Below are positions 16,826 to 26,288 of a stretch of DNA of 64,000 bases, one piece after another. Source of the DNA: Amycolatopsis bullii (GTDB taxonomy: Bacteria > Actinomycetota > Actinomycetes > Mycobacteriales > Pseudonocardiaceae); NCBI RefSeq assembly GCF_014654205.1, contig NZ_BNAW01000002.1, positions 62,001-126,000 on the forward strand, read 5' to 3'. The position numbers and the translations under genes were made by a program. Each line of letters opens with the position of its first letter. Positions within the stretch are counted from its first letter, which is position 1. The notes beneath the pieces were generated by a model. That model was not told where the DNA came from, ran no database searches, and saw nothing but the letters and a program-made list of their open reading frames with translations.

Positions 16826-17569
16826 ATGCACGACTTCCTCCGCACCTTCTTCGATCTCGGCGAGATCCTGGACGTGCTGCCCGCGCTGCTCACCGAGGGG
16901 CTGCGCAACACCTTGCTGATCGCCGCGCTGGCGATCGTCTTCGGCGTCTTCGGCGGCGTGCTGCTGGCCATGCTGCTGCTGTCCCGGCGGCGGCTGGTCC
17001 GGCTGCCCGCCCGGATCTACGTCGACGTCTTCCGCGGCCTGCCGGCCATCGTCACCGTCAGCCTGGTCGGAGTCGGCCTGCCCGCGGCCGGCCTCCGGCC
17101 CTTCGGCCGCGAACCGCTCGGCTACGCCGTGCTCGCCATCGCGCTGATCTCCGCGGCCTACTCGGCCGAGATCTTCCGCTCCGGCATCCAGGCCGTTCCG
17201 GCGGGGCAGCTGCACGCCGCACGCAGCCTGGGCATGCCCTACCTCACGGCCATGCGGGTCGTCGTCGTCCCGCAGGGCGTGCGGAACGTCCTGCCCGCGC
17301 TGGCCGGTCAGTTCATCATCGACGTCAAGGAGAGCGCACTGGTGTACCTGCTCGGACTCGGCTTCGGCCAGCGGGAGCTGTATTTCATCGCCCAGGAGCG
17401 GCAGGCGGCCACGTACAACTCGTCGGCGCTTGTCGCCGCCGGGCTCTGCTACCTGCTGCTGACCATTCCCCTCACCTACGCGGTGAACCGGCTCGACCGG
17501 CGCATGCGAGAAGGACGCCGGCTGACGACGGCGGCACCGGCGGCCGTCCCGGCGAAGGCGGTGGTCTGA
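16826..17569 (+). CDS. amino-acid-type ABC transporter permease
   Basis: The product is 247 residues from the ATG at 16826 (AGAGG upstream); the earlier frame through the palindrome is not coding-like. It has about five membrane helices and the His/Glu/Gln/Arg family permease core: [33 protein letters not shown], and the EAA loop [33 protein letters not shown]. It overlaps the ATPase gene by one base. It should form a homodimer with the ATPase and the lipoprotein encoded next. Confidence 0.92.
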   Translation: MHDFLRTFFDLGEILDVLPALLTEGLRNTLLIAALAIVFGVFGGVLLAMLLLSRRRLVRLPARIYVDVFRGLPAIVTVSLVGVGLPAAGLRPFGREPLGYAVLAIALISAAYSAEIFRSGIQAVPAGQLHAARSLGMPYLTAMRVVVVPQGVRNVLPALAGQFIIDVKESALVYLLGLGFGQRELYFIAQERQAATYNSSALVAAGLCYLLLTIPLTYAVNRLDRRMREGRRLTTAAPAAVPAKAVV

Positions 17570-18348
17570 TGGCCGCCGAGACCGTCTCCGAACTCGACGA
17601 CGCAACGGCCGTCACCGGGCCGTCCGCGGTGTCCGTGCGCGGCCTGCACAAGCGGTACGGCCCGATCGAGGTCCTCCGCGGCGTGGACCTGGAGGTGGCC
17701 GCCGGGGAGACCGTCTGCCTGATCGGGCGGTCCGGATCCGGCAAGTCGACCCTGCTCAAGTGCCTCAACCTCCTCGAGGAGCCGACGTCGGGCGAGATCC
17801 GCGTCGCGGGTACGGCGATCACCGGTGCGGGTGTCGACGTCGATGCCGTCCGCACCCGCGTCGGCATGGTGTTCCAGCACTTCAACCTCTTCCCGCACCT
17901 CAGCGTGCTCAAGAACGTCACCGCCGCGCTGCGGCACGTCCGCCGTCTCGGCAAGGACGTGGCCGAAGCCGCCGCCATGACCCAGCTGGACCGGCTCGGC
18001 CTGGCGCACCTGGCCGGTCAGCGGCCCGGCCGGCTCTCCGGCGGGCAGCAGCAGCGCGTCGCGATCGCCCGCGCGCTCGCCATGGAACCCGAGGTGATGC
18101 TCTTCGACGAGGCGACCTCCGCCCTCGATCCCGAGCTGGTGAAGGACGTCCTCGACGTGATGCGCTCGCTGGCCACCTCGGGCATGACCATGCTCGTGGT
18201 GACCCACGAGATCGGCTTCGCCCGCGAGGTGGCCGATCGCGTGGTGTTCATGGACGACGGCCGCATCGCCGAAGCCGGTCCCGCACGCGCGACCCTCGAC
18301 AACCCGGAAACCGCGCGGCTGCGCGACTTCCTCGCTCGTGTCCTCTGA
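17569..18348 (+). CDS. amino-acid-type ABC transporter ATP-binding protein
   Basis: The protein (259 aa) contains Walker [10 protein letters not shown] near residue 54, the Q-loop region [17 protein letters not shown], signature [15 protein letters not shown], Walker [15 protein letters not shown] and the switch His in [16 protein letters not shown], all typical of the GlnQ/HisP group. It starts within the stop codon of the permease gene (TGATG), indicating translational coupling. Confidence 0.95.
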   Translation: MAAETVSELDDATAVTGPSAVSVRGLHKRYGPIEVLRGVDLEVAAGETVCLIGRSGSGKSTLLKCLNLLEEPTSGEIRVAGTAITGAGVDVDAVRTRVGMVFQHFNLFPHLSVLKNVTAALRHVRRLGKDVAEAAAMTQLDRLGLAHLAGQRPGRLSGGQQQRVAIARALAMEPEVMLFDEATSALDPELVKDVLDVMRSLATSGMTMLVVTHEIGFAREVADRVVFMDDGRIAEAGPARATLDNPETARLRDFLARVL

Positions 18349-18370
18349 GGACGTCCGGAAAGGACCACCC

Positions 18371-19192
18371 ATGCGTTCACCCCTGATCGCCGTCGCCGCG
18401 GCCGGGCTGCTTCTCGCCGGCTGCGGCGGCGATCCCGCCGCCGACAACCCCTACGGCCTGATCGAACCGGGCACCATCCGCGCCGCCACCCAGACCAGTC
18501 AGCCCCCGTTCGCCTTCGGCGACCCGTCCGGCAAACCGGCCGGGTTCGTCATCGACCTCACCGACGAGGCCGCCAAGCGGCTCGGGCTGAAGGTCGATTA
18601 CAAGTCGACGTCGGTCACGTCATCGCTGGCCGGGCTCACCAGCCACCAGTACGACCTCGCCGCGGCCGGTCTGGGCGTCACCGAGGAGCGGCAGAAGAGT
18701 GTCTCCTTCACCAAACCGCTCTTCTGGAGCACCACGGCGGTGCTCACCGCCGCGCAGAGCAGTGCGTCGAAGCTGACCGACTTCGCCGGCAAGAAGGTCG
18801 GCGCCGTGACCGGCTCGACGCAGGAACCGTTCGTCACGGCCAAGATGCCCTCCGCGGTCCCGATCGGGTTCCCCAACGCCAACGCCGCCGTCAGCCACCT
18901 GCTCAACGGCAGCCTCGACGCCTTCGTCGTCGGCGGTCCCGACGCCGAACACTTCCTCAAGCAGTACCCCGCCCTGCGCCAGGCCGCCTCGGCACCGGTG
19001 GCGCACCCGACGTCGATGGCCGTGCCGAAAGACCACGGCGCACTGCTCACCGCGCTCGACGAGCAACTCGGCGCGATGGTCGCCGACGGCACCTACGCGC
19101 GGCTGTACCGGAAGTACTTCACCACCGCTCCGCTCCCCCAGCTCGTGGCTGCCTGGCCCGGCCTCGGCGCGCAGTTCGCGGGCGGGCTCTGA
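18371..19192 (+). CDS. ABC transporter substrate-binding lipoprotein
   Basis: From the ATG at 18371 the product is 273 residues with a lipobox LLAGC (Cys about 18), so the mature protein is membrane-anchored outside the cell. The family 3 solute-binding fold is visible: PYGLIEPGTIRAATQTSQPPFAF, GFVIDLTDEAAKRLGLKV, FTKPLFWSTTAVL, DFAGKKVGAVTGSTQE, VADGTYARLYRKYF. The ligand is probably an amino acid or close analogue, but cannot be read from the sequence. It overlaps the hydrolase gene by one base. Confidence 0.92.
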   Translation: MRSPLIAVAAAGLLLAGCGGDPAADNPYGLIEPGTIRAATQTSQPPFAFGDPSGKPAGFVIDLTDEAAKRLGLKVDYKSTSVTSSLAGLTSHQYDLAAAGLGVTEERQKSVSFTKPLFWSTTAVLTAAQSSASKLTDFAGKKVGAVTGSTQEPFVTAKMPSAVPIGFPNANAAVSHLLNGSLDAFVVGGPDAEHFLKQYPALRQAASAPVAHPTSMAVPKDHGALLTALDEQLGAMVADGTYARLYRKYFTTAPLPQLVAAWPGLGAQFAGGL

Positions 19193-21087
19193 TGGGCGGC
19201 TGGGAGCGGCTGGAGCTGCCGGGCGGCCGGGAGTGCTGGCGGCGCGTTCTCGACGTGCCCGCCCGCGACGGCACGGTCCTGGTCGCCGACCTCTACGCGG
19301 CCCGGCCGGATCCGCCCGCCGGCCCGGTGCTCCTCGAGCGCACGCCGTACGGACGCCGGCTCGCCCGTCCCTCGGACGGCGCCGGGCCGCCGTCGCCCGA
19401 GGCGGTCGCCCAGCGGTTCGTCGACGGCGGCTACCTGGTCGTGCGCCAGGACTGCCGCGGCCGGGGCGATTCCGGCGGCACGTTCACCAAGTACCTCAAC
19501 GAGCCCGAAGACGGCTACGACACCGTCGAATGGATCGCGGGCCAAGACTGGTGCGACGGCCGGGTCGCGACGATGGGCGTCTCCTATTCGGCGCACGCGC
19601 AGGCCGCCCTCGCGTCGCTGGGCGCGCCCCATCTGGCGGCCATGTTCCTCGACTCGGGTGGCTTCGCCAGCGCGTACGAAGCCGGCACGCGGATGGGCGG
19701 CGCGTTCGAACTGAAGCAGGTGACGTGGGCGTTCCACCGCGCCCGCAGCAGCGCGAAGGTGCTCGCCGACCCGGTGCTGCGGGCCACACTGGACTCCGAG
19801 GACCTGCGGGCGTGGTTCACCCGGATGCCGTGGCGGCGCGGGTCGACGCCGCTGCGGTTCGTCCCCGACTACGAGGACTACCTGCTGCAGCAGTGGGAAC
19901 ACGGCGTCTTCGACGACTACTGGCGCCAGCCGGGCATCTTCGCCCGCGGCTTCTACGACCGCTTCCCGGACGTCCCGAGCCTGCACATCTCGAGCTGGTA
20001 CGACCCCTACATCCGTACCGCGACCGAGAACTTCCGCGAGCTGGGCCGCAAGAAGCACAGCCCCGCCTACCTCGTCCTCGGGCCGTGGACCCACGGCGCG
20101 CGCAGCGTCCGGCACGCCGGTGACGTCGACTTCGGCCCCGAGGCGCCGCTCGACGGAAACCTCGACGACGACTACGTGACGATGCGGCTGCGCTGGTTCG
20201 ACGCCCACCTGGCCTCCTCCGGCGAACCCCCTCCTCCCGTGCGGTACTTCCTGATGGGCGGCGGTTCCGGTCGCCGCACGCCCGAGGGACGGCTCGACCA
20301 CGGCGGCCGGTGGCTCACCGCCACGACGTGGCCGCCGGAGACCGCCGAAGAGCAGGTGTTCCGCCTGGACGTCAGCGGCGGTCTCACCCGCGACCCGAAC
20401 CCGGTGAACGGCGGCTGCCTGGAGTACGACTACGACCCGGCGAACCCGGTGCCGACCCTCGGCGGCCAGGTCACCTCCGGCGAGCCGGTGATGACCGGGG
20501 GTGCGTTTCACCAGTGTCCCGACGCCCGCTTCTTCGGCGCGGCGCCACCGTTCCTGCCGCTGGAGAGCCGACCGGACGTGCTCGTGTTCCAGACCCCGCC
20601 ACTGAAGCGGGACGTCGCGGTCGCCGGGCCGGTCACCGTACGGCTGGCGGTCTCCTCCACCGCGGCCGATACGGACTTCACGATCAAGCTGATCGATGTC
20701 CACCCGCCCAGCACGGACTATCCCCAGGGCTTCGCGATGAATTTGACCGACGGCATCCTCCGCTGCCGCTACCGGGAATCCTTCGCCGAACCGCAGCCGC
20801 TCGTTTCGGGCGAGGTCTACGAAATCACCGTCGAAGCGCCCGACACGGCCAACCTGTTCCGGGCCGGGCACCGGATCCGGCTCGACGTCAGCTCGAGCAA
20901 CTTCCCCCGCTTCGACGTCAATACCAACACCGGCGCCCGGGAAGTGGGTGACCGGCGGAAGGTGGTGGCCACCAACCGCGTCCACGTCGACGGCCGTTCC
21001 TGGCTGACCCTGCCGGTGCTGCCGGACGCGGGGGGATTACCTACTAACGGACGTAGACGGCCGCCGGTCCGTGGTGTTGATTGTTGA
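19192..21087 (+). CDS. CocE/NonD-family serine hydrolase
   Basis: This 631-residue cytoplasmic-looking protein (no signal peptide) has the X-Pro dipeptidyl-peptidase S15 alpha/beta-hydrolase domain with nucleophile S131 in GVSYS, an oxyanion Tyr region in LLERTPYGRR, and QDCRGRGDSGGTF. The C-terminal jelly-roll is marked by GPVTVRLAVSSTAADTDFTIKL and FRAGHRIRLDVSSSNFPRFD. Family members cleave esters, beta-lactam acyl chains or acyl-prolyl peptides. Coupling to an amino-acid-type importer (one-base overlap) suggests it releases or processes an imported acylated amino acid or peptide. The last 15 residues are atypical and run into the promoter of the next gene. Confidence 0.88.
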   Translation: MGGWERLELPGGRECWRRVLDVPARDGTVLVADLYAARPDPPAGPVLLERTPYGRRLARPSDGAGPPSPEAVAQRFVDGGYLVVRQDCRGRGDSGGTFTKYLNEPEDGYDTVEWIAGQDWCDGRVATMGVSYSAHAQAALASLGAPHLAAMFLDSGGFASAYEAGTRMGGAFELKQVTWAFHRARSSAKVLADPVLRATLDSEDLRAWFTRMPWRRGSTPLRFVPDYEDYLLQQWEHGVFDDYWRQPGIFARGFYDRFPDVPSLHISSWYDPYIRTATENFRELGRKKHSPAYLVLGPWTHGARSVRHAGDVDFGPEAPLDGNLDDDYVTMRLRWFDAHLASSGEPPPPVRYFLMGGGSGRRTPEGRLDHGGRWLTATTWPPETAEEQVFRLDVSGGLTRDPNPVNGGCLEYDYDPANPVPTLGGQVTSGEPVMTGGAFHQCPDARFFGAAPPFLPLESRPDVLVFQTPPLKRDVAVAGPVTVRLAVSSTAADTDFTIKLIDVHPPSTDYPQGFAMNLTDGILRCRYRESFAEPQPLVSGEVYEITVEAPDTANLFRAGHRIRLDVSSSNFPRFDVNTNTGAREVGDRRKVVATNRVHVDGRSWLTLPVLPDAGGLPTNGRRRPPVRGVDC

Positions 21088-21095
21088 GTGAGTCT

Positions 21096-21109
21096 GCGCA
21101 AAGTTGCGC
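21096..21109. promoter_or_regulatory. 14-bp palindrome ahead of the GH27 gene
   Basis: GCGCAA-AG-TTGCGC is a perfect inverted repeat 16 bases before the GTG start and 9 bases after the CocE stop. It overlaps where a transcript leader would lie, as LacI-type sugar-repressor operators often do. Function is inferred. Confidence 0.45.
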
Positions 21110-21125
21110 GCTCTGGGAGGTACTC

Positions 21126-23099
21126 GTGCGTCGTCTTGTTGGAATGGCCGTCGCGATCGCCGCCTGCACCTCGGTGGTCACGGTCGCCGAAGCTGTCCCC
21201 GCTGCAGCCGCGGAGCCGGGCTACTTCGCCGCCCAGCGCGTCGGCGAACGGCCGCCGATGGGCTGGAACAGCTGGAACAGGTTCGGCTGCGACATCAACG
21301 AGGACCTCATCCGCGGTGCCGCCGACGCGCTGGTGTCGTCCGGCATGAAGGACGCGGGCTACCAATACGTCAACATCGACGACTGCTGGGCGGAACAGAA
21401 CCGCACGGCCGAGGGCAAGCTCGAACCCAGCCACGAACGCTTCCCCCACGGCATCAAAACCCTCGCCGACTACGTCCACGGGCTCGGCCTGAAGCTCGGC
21501 CTCTACACCAGCGCCGGGACACTGACCTGCCAGAAGACCATGCCCGGCGCGCTCGACCACGAGGAGGCGGACGCGCAGTCCTTCGCCGATTGGGGCGTCG
21601 ACTACCTCAAGTACGACAACTGCAACAACCAGGGCCGGCCGGCGATCGAGCGCTACACGAAGATGGGCGACGCGATCAAGAAGACCGGCCGCCCGATGAT
21701 CTACGCCCTCTGCGAATGGGGCGAGAACAAGCCGTGGACCTGGGGGCGGGACGCCGGGGCGCAGCTGTGGCGCACCACCGGCGACATCAGCGACAACTGG
21801 GGCAGCATGACCTTCATCCTCGACCAGCAGGTCGGCCTGGAAAAGTTCGCGGGCCCCGGCGGCTGGAACGACCCGGACATGCTCGAAGTCGGCAACGGCG
21901 GCATGACCGACGCCGAGTACCGGTCGCACTTCGCGCTGTGGGCGCTGCTGAACGCGCCGCTGCTGGCCGGGAACGACCTGCCCGCGATGTCGCCGGCCAC
22001 CAAGGCGATCCTCGAGAACAAGGACGTCATCGCGCTGGACCAGGACTGGGCCGGCGCACAGGGCCACAAGCTCCGCGACGACGGCGACACCGAGGTCTGG
22101 GCGAAGCCGATGTCCGACGGATCGGCCGCGGTCGTGCTGTTCAACCGCGGGCCGGCGAGCACGACCATCAGCACCACGGCGGCGGAACTCGGTCTTGAGG
22201 GCCACACCTTCCGCGTCCGCGACCTGTGGACCGGCACGGAAACCGAAACCGCGGGCGCCCTCCGCGACGCCGTCGCGTCCCACGACTCGTCGGTCTTCCG
22301 GGTCTGGCCTTCGACGCACCCGTCGGCCGCGCCGATGACGACGCTGGCCCTGCCGGCGCCGGACTACGTGCCCGCCGACCGCCCGCTGACCACCACCCTC
22401 CAGGTCACCAACGACGGCAGCACGCCGATCACCCAGCTCCGCGCCACCGTCGCGACGCCCACCGGCTGGCAGCTCGACGGCCCCGGCACGTTCACGGTCC
22501 CGGCCGTACCCCCGGGCAAGTCGTGGCAGCAGCAGATCACCTTCAACCCGGTGGCGCCGAGTGGCGAGCGCGTCAGGCTGGCCGCCAAAGCCGACTACTC
22601 CACCGCGTGGGGCAAGCGCGCCTTGGGCGCGGAAGGCACGTCACCGCTCGTCTCCCGCCCGCCGTCGGGCACGACGGCGTTGTCCAAGGCTCCGTGGCTG
22701 TCGTCCGACAACGGCTGGGGCCCGGCCGAACGCGGCACCAGCAACGGCGAGGCCCAGCCGGGTGACGGCCACCGGATCACCATCGCCGGGGTCGGTTACG
22801 ACGACGGCATCGGTGCCCACGCCCCCTCGAGCGTGCGGGTCTACGTCGGCGCGTCCTGCACGTCCGTCGGCGCCCTGGTCGGGATGGACGACGAGAACTC
22901 CGGTGGCAGCGTGGGGTTCCGCATCCTCGGTGACGGCAAGGAACTCGCCGCGACGGGCGTCATGCACCCCGGAGACAAGGCACAGGCGCTGTCCGCGCAG
23001 CTGACCGGAGTCCAGGTGCTGGAACTGTCGGTGAACGACGCCGGCGACGGCAACACCAACGACCACGCCGACTGGGCGAACGCCACCATCACCTGCTGA
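21126..23099 (+). CDS. secreted GH27 alpha-galactosidase with NPCBM domain
   Basis: The GTG at 21126 with GGGAGGT upstream gives 657 residues beginning with a signal peptide (to about AAAAEP). The GH27 barrel spans about 40-315: PPMGWNSWNRFGCDI, NIDDCW, nucleophile D164 in YLKYDNCN, acid/base D220 in RTTGDISDNW, and GGWNDPDMLEVG. It releases terminal alpha-galactose outside the cell. A beta-sandwich follows, then a NEW3-type domain (about 400-490, LPAPDYVPADRPLTTTLQVTNDG) and a C-terminal NPCBM galactose-binding module (DDGIGAHAPSSVRVYV). It ends 11 bases inside the convergent ligase gene. Confidence 0.93.
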   Translation: MRRLVGMAVAIAACTSVVTVAEAVPAAAAEPGYFAAQRVGERPPMGWNSWNRFGCDINEDLIRGAADALVSSGMKDAGYQYVNIDDCWAEQNRTAEGKLEPSHERFPHGIKTLADYVHGLGLKLGLYTSAGTLTCQKTMPGALDHEEADAQSFADWGVDYLKYDNCNNQGRPAIERYTKMGDAIKKTGRPMIYALCEWGENKPWTWGRDAGAQLWRTTGDISDNWGSMTFILDQQVGLEKFAGPGGWNDPDMLEVGNGGMTDAEYRSHFALWALLNAPLLAGNDLPAMSPATKAILENKDVIALDQDWAGAQGHKLRDDGDTEVWAKPMSDGSAAVVLFNRGPASTTISTTAAELGLEGHTFRVRDLWTGTETETAGALRDAVASHDSSVFRVWPSTHPSAAPMTTLALPAPDYVPADRPLTTTLQVTNDGSTPITQLRATVATPTGWQLDGPGTFTVPAVPPGKSWQQQITFNPVAPSGERVRLAAKADYSTAWGKRALGAEGTSPLVSRPPSGTTALSKAPWLSSDNGWGPAERGTSNGEAQPGDGHRITIAGVGYDDGIGAHAPSSVRVYVGASCTSVGALVGMDDENSGGSVGFRILGDGKELAATGVMHPGDKAQALSAQLTGVQVLELSVNDAGDGNTNDHADWANATITC

Positions 23100-24732
23100 G
23101 ACCGGCAGCCGGCCACCCCGGCCGTGGTGCGGTGGTGGCCCTCGCCTGGAGCTGCAGGTCAGCACCGGCGCCGCCCGTGGCGAGCCGGGCCAAAGTCGTC
23201 CGGCAGACCTTGCCGGTCGGGCCGAGGGGCAGGCTCGGGAGGACGATGAGGCGTTCCGGGAGCTTCACCGGTTCGAAATCGTGGTGGGTGCGGAGGTAGT
23301 CCGCGAGCTCGGCCAGGTCGGGTTCCGGGTGGTCGGCGTGGGGCACGATGCACGCGCACAGCCGCTCGCCGAGGTCCGGGTCCGGGATGCCCACGCAGCT
23401 GACCTCGGCGAGGGCGGGGTGGCCGGAAAGGCACAACTCGACTTCGGCCGGGCTGATCGTGCGTCCGCCGCGGAGAACGACCTGCCGGGCGCGGCCGGTC
23501 ACGTGCAGCGCGCCCTGCTCGTCGAGGAAGCCGCGGTCGCCGGTGCGGACCCCGCCGCCGGGGGTGCGGTAACGCGCGTTCAGCTCGTGATCGGCCACAT
23601 AGGACAGCGGCGTCATCGGCCCGAGGGCGTGGATTTCGCCCGTCTCGCCGCGCGGGAGGGGCCGGCCGGCTTCGTCGGCGATGGTGATCCTCGCGACGGC
23701 CGGGTCGGGTCGGCCGTCGACGGCGTTGTGGCAGTTCACGCCGTCGGTCGAGCCGTAGACGAGGATGACCGGGGTGCGGAACCGGGCGCGGATCCGGCGT
23801 TCGGTCGACGGCGGCATGGGTGCGCCGCTGGACACCAGCGCACGGAGCCCACGCGGGCGGTGCGGCGGGTGGCGTCCGGCGAGGCGGCTCAGCATCGTGG
23901 GCACGCCGAACACGTGCGTCGGCCGGTGTTCGTCGATCGCCCGCAGCGCGGCGCCGGGATCGAACTGCCGCTGCACGATCAGGGTCGCGCCGAGGGCCGC
24001 CACGGTGACCGGGATCCCGCACGAGCCGAACGACGACGACAGGGGCACCAGCACCAGGTTGCGCATCGGGGTGTCGTCTCCGTGGAGCGCACGCACGTAG
24101 TTCGCGCGCCCGCCCAGGAACGCCTCGTGCGAATAGGCGACCATCTTCGGTTCGGCCTCCGAGCCGGAAGACACGAGGATGCGCGCCGGGTCGCCGGAAA
24201 CCACCTCGGGCGTGGGACGAGCGGCCGCCGCCGCGGTGGCGAACTCCTCGGGGGCAAGGATCGCTCGCAGGCAGGGCAGCGCCCCCAAGTCGCCGCCGGT
24301 GCCCTGGTCGACGAGCAGGCCGGTCGCCTTGGCCCGGCGCAGGAGGCTGCGCGCGTCCCGGCTGCCCCGCCCGGCGGGGAACGGCATGGACACCGCGCCG
24401 ATGGCGGCCACCGCCAGTTCGGCCGCGACCGCGTGCCTGCTGTTGACCATCCGGATGCCGATCACGTCGCGCCGGCCGAGCCCGGCGGCGAGCAGACCGG
24501 CCGCGGTGGCCGACACGGCGTGGTCGAGTTCGGCGTAGGTGACCGCACCGGCGTCGTCGATCACCGCCTGCCGGTCCGGGTGCGCATTCACGTGCCCGGT
24601 GAACGACCGGTGGATGTCCGTGCCGGGACACAGACCCTGCCGCACCCACGCCCGCCGCAGCCGCTCGGGTACGAGGTCCGGGATCGCGACGCCCGCTGTC
24701 GACGTCCATACTGCGCTCACCGGAATTCCCAC
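23089..24732 (-). CDS. AMP-forming acyl-CoA/acid ligase 1
   Basis: This 547-residue ANL-superfamily enzyme has motif A8 (RTGDRGFLDEQGALHVTGRARQ), the hinge VVLRGGRTISPAEVE and the catalytic Lys in GPTGKVCRTTL. The phosphate-binding loop is unusual: ILVSSGSEAEPKMVAYSHE replaces the usual YTSGTTGxPKG. The aromatic A5 motif reads YGSTDG, not YGxTE. It probably adenylates a carboxylic acid, with CoA or another thiol or amine as acceptor, but activity with the altered loop is uncertain. It is the last gene of the nine-gene leftward operon and overlaps the CoA-transferase gene by 16 bases. No carrier-protein domain is attached. Confidence 0.85.
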   Translation of the reverse strand: MGIPVSAVWTSTAGVAIPDLVPERLRRAWVRQGLCPGTDIHRSFTGHVNAHPDRQAVIDDAGAVTYAELDHAVSATAAGLLAAGLGRRDVIGIRMVNSRHAVAAELAVAAIGAVSMPFPAGRGSRDARSLLRRAKATGLLVDQGTGGDLGALPCLRAILAPEEFATAAAAARPTPEVVSGDPARILVSSGSEAEPKMVAYSHEAFLGGRANYVRALHGDDTPMRNLVLVPLSSSFGSCGIPVTVAALGATLIVQRQFDPGAALRAIDEHRPTHVFGVPTMLSRLAGRHPPHRPRGLRALVSSGAPMPPSTERRIRARFRTPVILVYGSTDGVNCHNAVDGRPDPAVARITIADEAGRPLPRGETGEIHALGPMTPLSYVADHELNARYRTPGGGVRTGDRGFLDEQGALHVTGRARQVVLRGGRTISPAEVELCLSGHPALAEVSCVGIPDPDLGERLCACIVPHADHPEPDLAELADYLRTHHDFEPVKLPERLIVLPSLPLGPTGKVCRTTLARLATGGAGADLQLQARATTAPRPGWPAAGLSR

Positions 24733-26288
24733 GGTGGCCGGTTCAGCGCGGCGGTGAAGCGGGGATCCGCGACCAGGTCGCCGAGGTCGGTCGTCACGGC
24801 CACCGCGGGAACCCCGGTCGCGCGGAGCCGGGTCAGCAACTCCTCAGTCGTCCACTGCGGAGTGTCGTCGTGCAGAGCCGAGACGGCGACGTAGCCGTCC
24901 GCGGTCCGCACCGGACGGCGGTACCGGCCTCGGGTCCGGGGAACCGTGCTCGCCGCGGACAGCAGCGACGTGTCGGCGCGGCAACCGGCGCCGGTGCGTT
25001 CCCGGCGGACGAGGCCGGCGAGCGCGCCGACCGCGCAGACCAGTCCGCCCAGCACGTCGGTGATCGTCATCAGGGACGGTGCGGGCGGCTCGCCGGGCGG
25101 GCGCAGCACCGCGGCGAGCCCGCTGTGCGCCTGGACGACGTAGTCCGTGCCGAGCGGTGGCCGCTCGCCGAGGTGCGGGCCCCAGCCCGACGCCGCCGCG
25201 TACACCAGCCCGGGCCGCACCGCCGCCAGGTCCGGCGCGTCCAGGCCCCACGCGGCGGCCTTGCCCGGCGCCCAGTTGTGCAGGAACACGTCCGCGGCGG
25301 CAACCAGTTCCTTCGCCGCGACCCGCCCGGCCGGGTGCGTGAGGTCGAGTTCGACGGCGTCCTTGCCCGCGTTCAACGCCGCGAAGCGTGCGGACACGCC
25401 GGCGGTCAGCGGGGGTACTCCGCGCGCCGGATCGCCGCCCGGCGGCTCGATCCGCAGCACGTCCGCGCCGAGCAGCCTCAGCACGTGTCCGGCCAGCGGC
25501 CCCTGGACGCGGCGCGCCGACTCGACCACTCGCACGCCCCGCAGCGGCGCGTCGAGGCCGGGGTCGGTTCCCGAGGCCCTCGATGGCCCGGAGCCACCCG
25601 GCAAGGGGGTGAAGGTCCACACCGGTACCGGTTGTGCGTCACCGATCGGCACGACGCTCACCTCGCTCGCGGTCCCGGCGCGCTGGATCTCGGTGAACGA
25701 ACGTGCGGACAGCACGTCGTGCAAGACAGTGGGCAGCGGGCAGGTCGCGGTCGCGAACCGGTGCAGGAACGGCGGCCACCCCTGGCGCAGCGCCGGTTCC
25801 GCGGCCCCCATCGTCCGCCAGAACCGGTGCCAATCCTCGGCGCGCAGGGTTTCGATCTCGAACCGGACACCGTCGCCGGACACGAACGGTGGGGGCACGC
25901 CGACCGCGGGAGAGATGTCGCCGTGCCCGCACGCCAGGTACTGGCCCACCGACAGCAGCGCAGCCTGGGCGACGGAGGTGCCCACGGCGGACACCGGTAC
26001 CCCGCGGGCGCGCGCGAATTCCGCGGCGAGCACTCCGGCCGCGGTGAGCACCCCGGCCACCGCCGTCGCGTAGTCGACGGCCAGCGGCTCGGGAGCGCCG
26101 CGCGCCCGGCCGTGGACGTGCATGATCCCGCAGGCCGCCTGCACGAGCAGCTCGCCGGTGAGGGGCAGGTCGACCGGACCGGCCCAGCCGACGACCGGCT
26201 CGACCGCGCTGTCACCGGCGCCGAGCGCAGTGAGGTGGTCGCCGGCGAGCCGGGCCGCCGGGTGGGCGGCGGAAAGGGTCGCGGTCAT
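24717..26288 (-). CDS. family III CoA-transferase (CaiB/BaiF) with extra N-terminal half-domain
   Basis: The ATG at 26288 overlaps the upstream stop (ATGA) and gives 523 residues, about 120 longer than a standard CaiB protein. Residues about 190-520 hold the family core: LRGVRVVESARRVQGPLAGHVL, GADVLRIEPPGGDPARG, FAALNAGKDAVELDLTHPAG, DVFLHNWAPGKAAAWGLD, and the probable catalytic Asp in MTITDVLGG. Residues 1-180 resemble a degenerate second CaiB half (ACGIMHVHGRARGAPEPLAVDYATAVAGVLTA, lacking the Asp motif). The enzyme should move CoA between acids. With two ligases in the operon, it implies a CoA-thioester intermediate. Confidence 0.82.
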   Translation of the reverse strand: MTATLSAAHPAARLAGDHLTALGAGDSAVEPVVGWAGPVDLPLTGELLVQAACGIMHVHGRARGAPEPLAVDYATAVAGVLTAAGVLAAEFARARGVPVSAVGTSVAQAALLSVGQYLACGHGDISPAVGVPPPFVSGDGVRFEIETLRAEDWHRFWRTMGAAEPALRQGWPPFLHRFATATCPLPTVLHDVLSARSFTEIQRAGTASEVSVVPIGDAQPVPVWTFTPLPGGSGPSRASGTDPGLDAPLRGVRVVESARRVQGPLAGHVLRLLGADVLRIEPPGGDPARGVPPLTAGVSARFAALNAGKDAVELDLTHPAGRVAAKELVAAADVFLHNWAPGKAAAWGLDAPDLAAVRPGLVYAAASGWGPHLGERPPLGTDYVVQAHSGLAAVLRPPGEPPAPSLMTITDVLGGLVCAVGALAGLVRRERTGAGCRADTSLLSAASTVPRTRGRYRRPVRTADGYVAVSALHDDTPQWTTEELLTRLRATGVPAVAVTTDLGDLVADPRFTAALNRPPWEFR

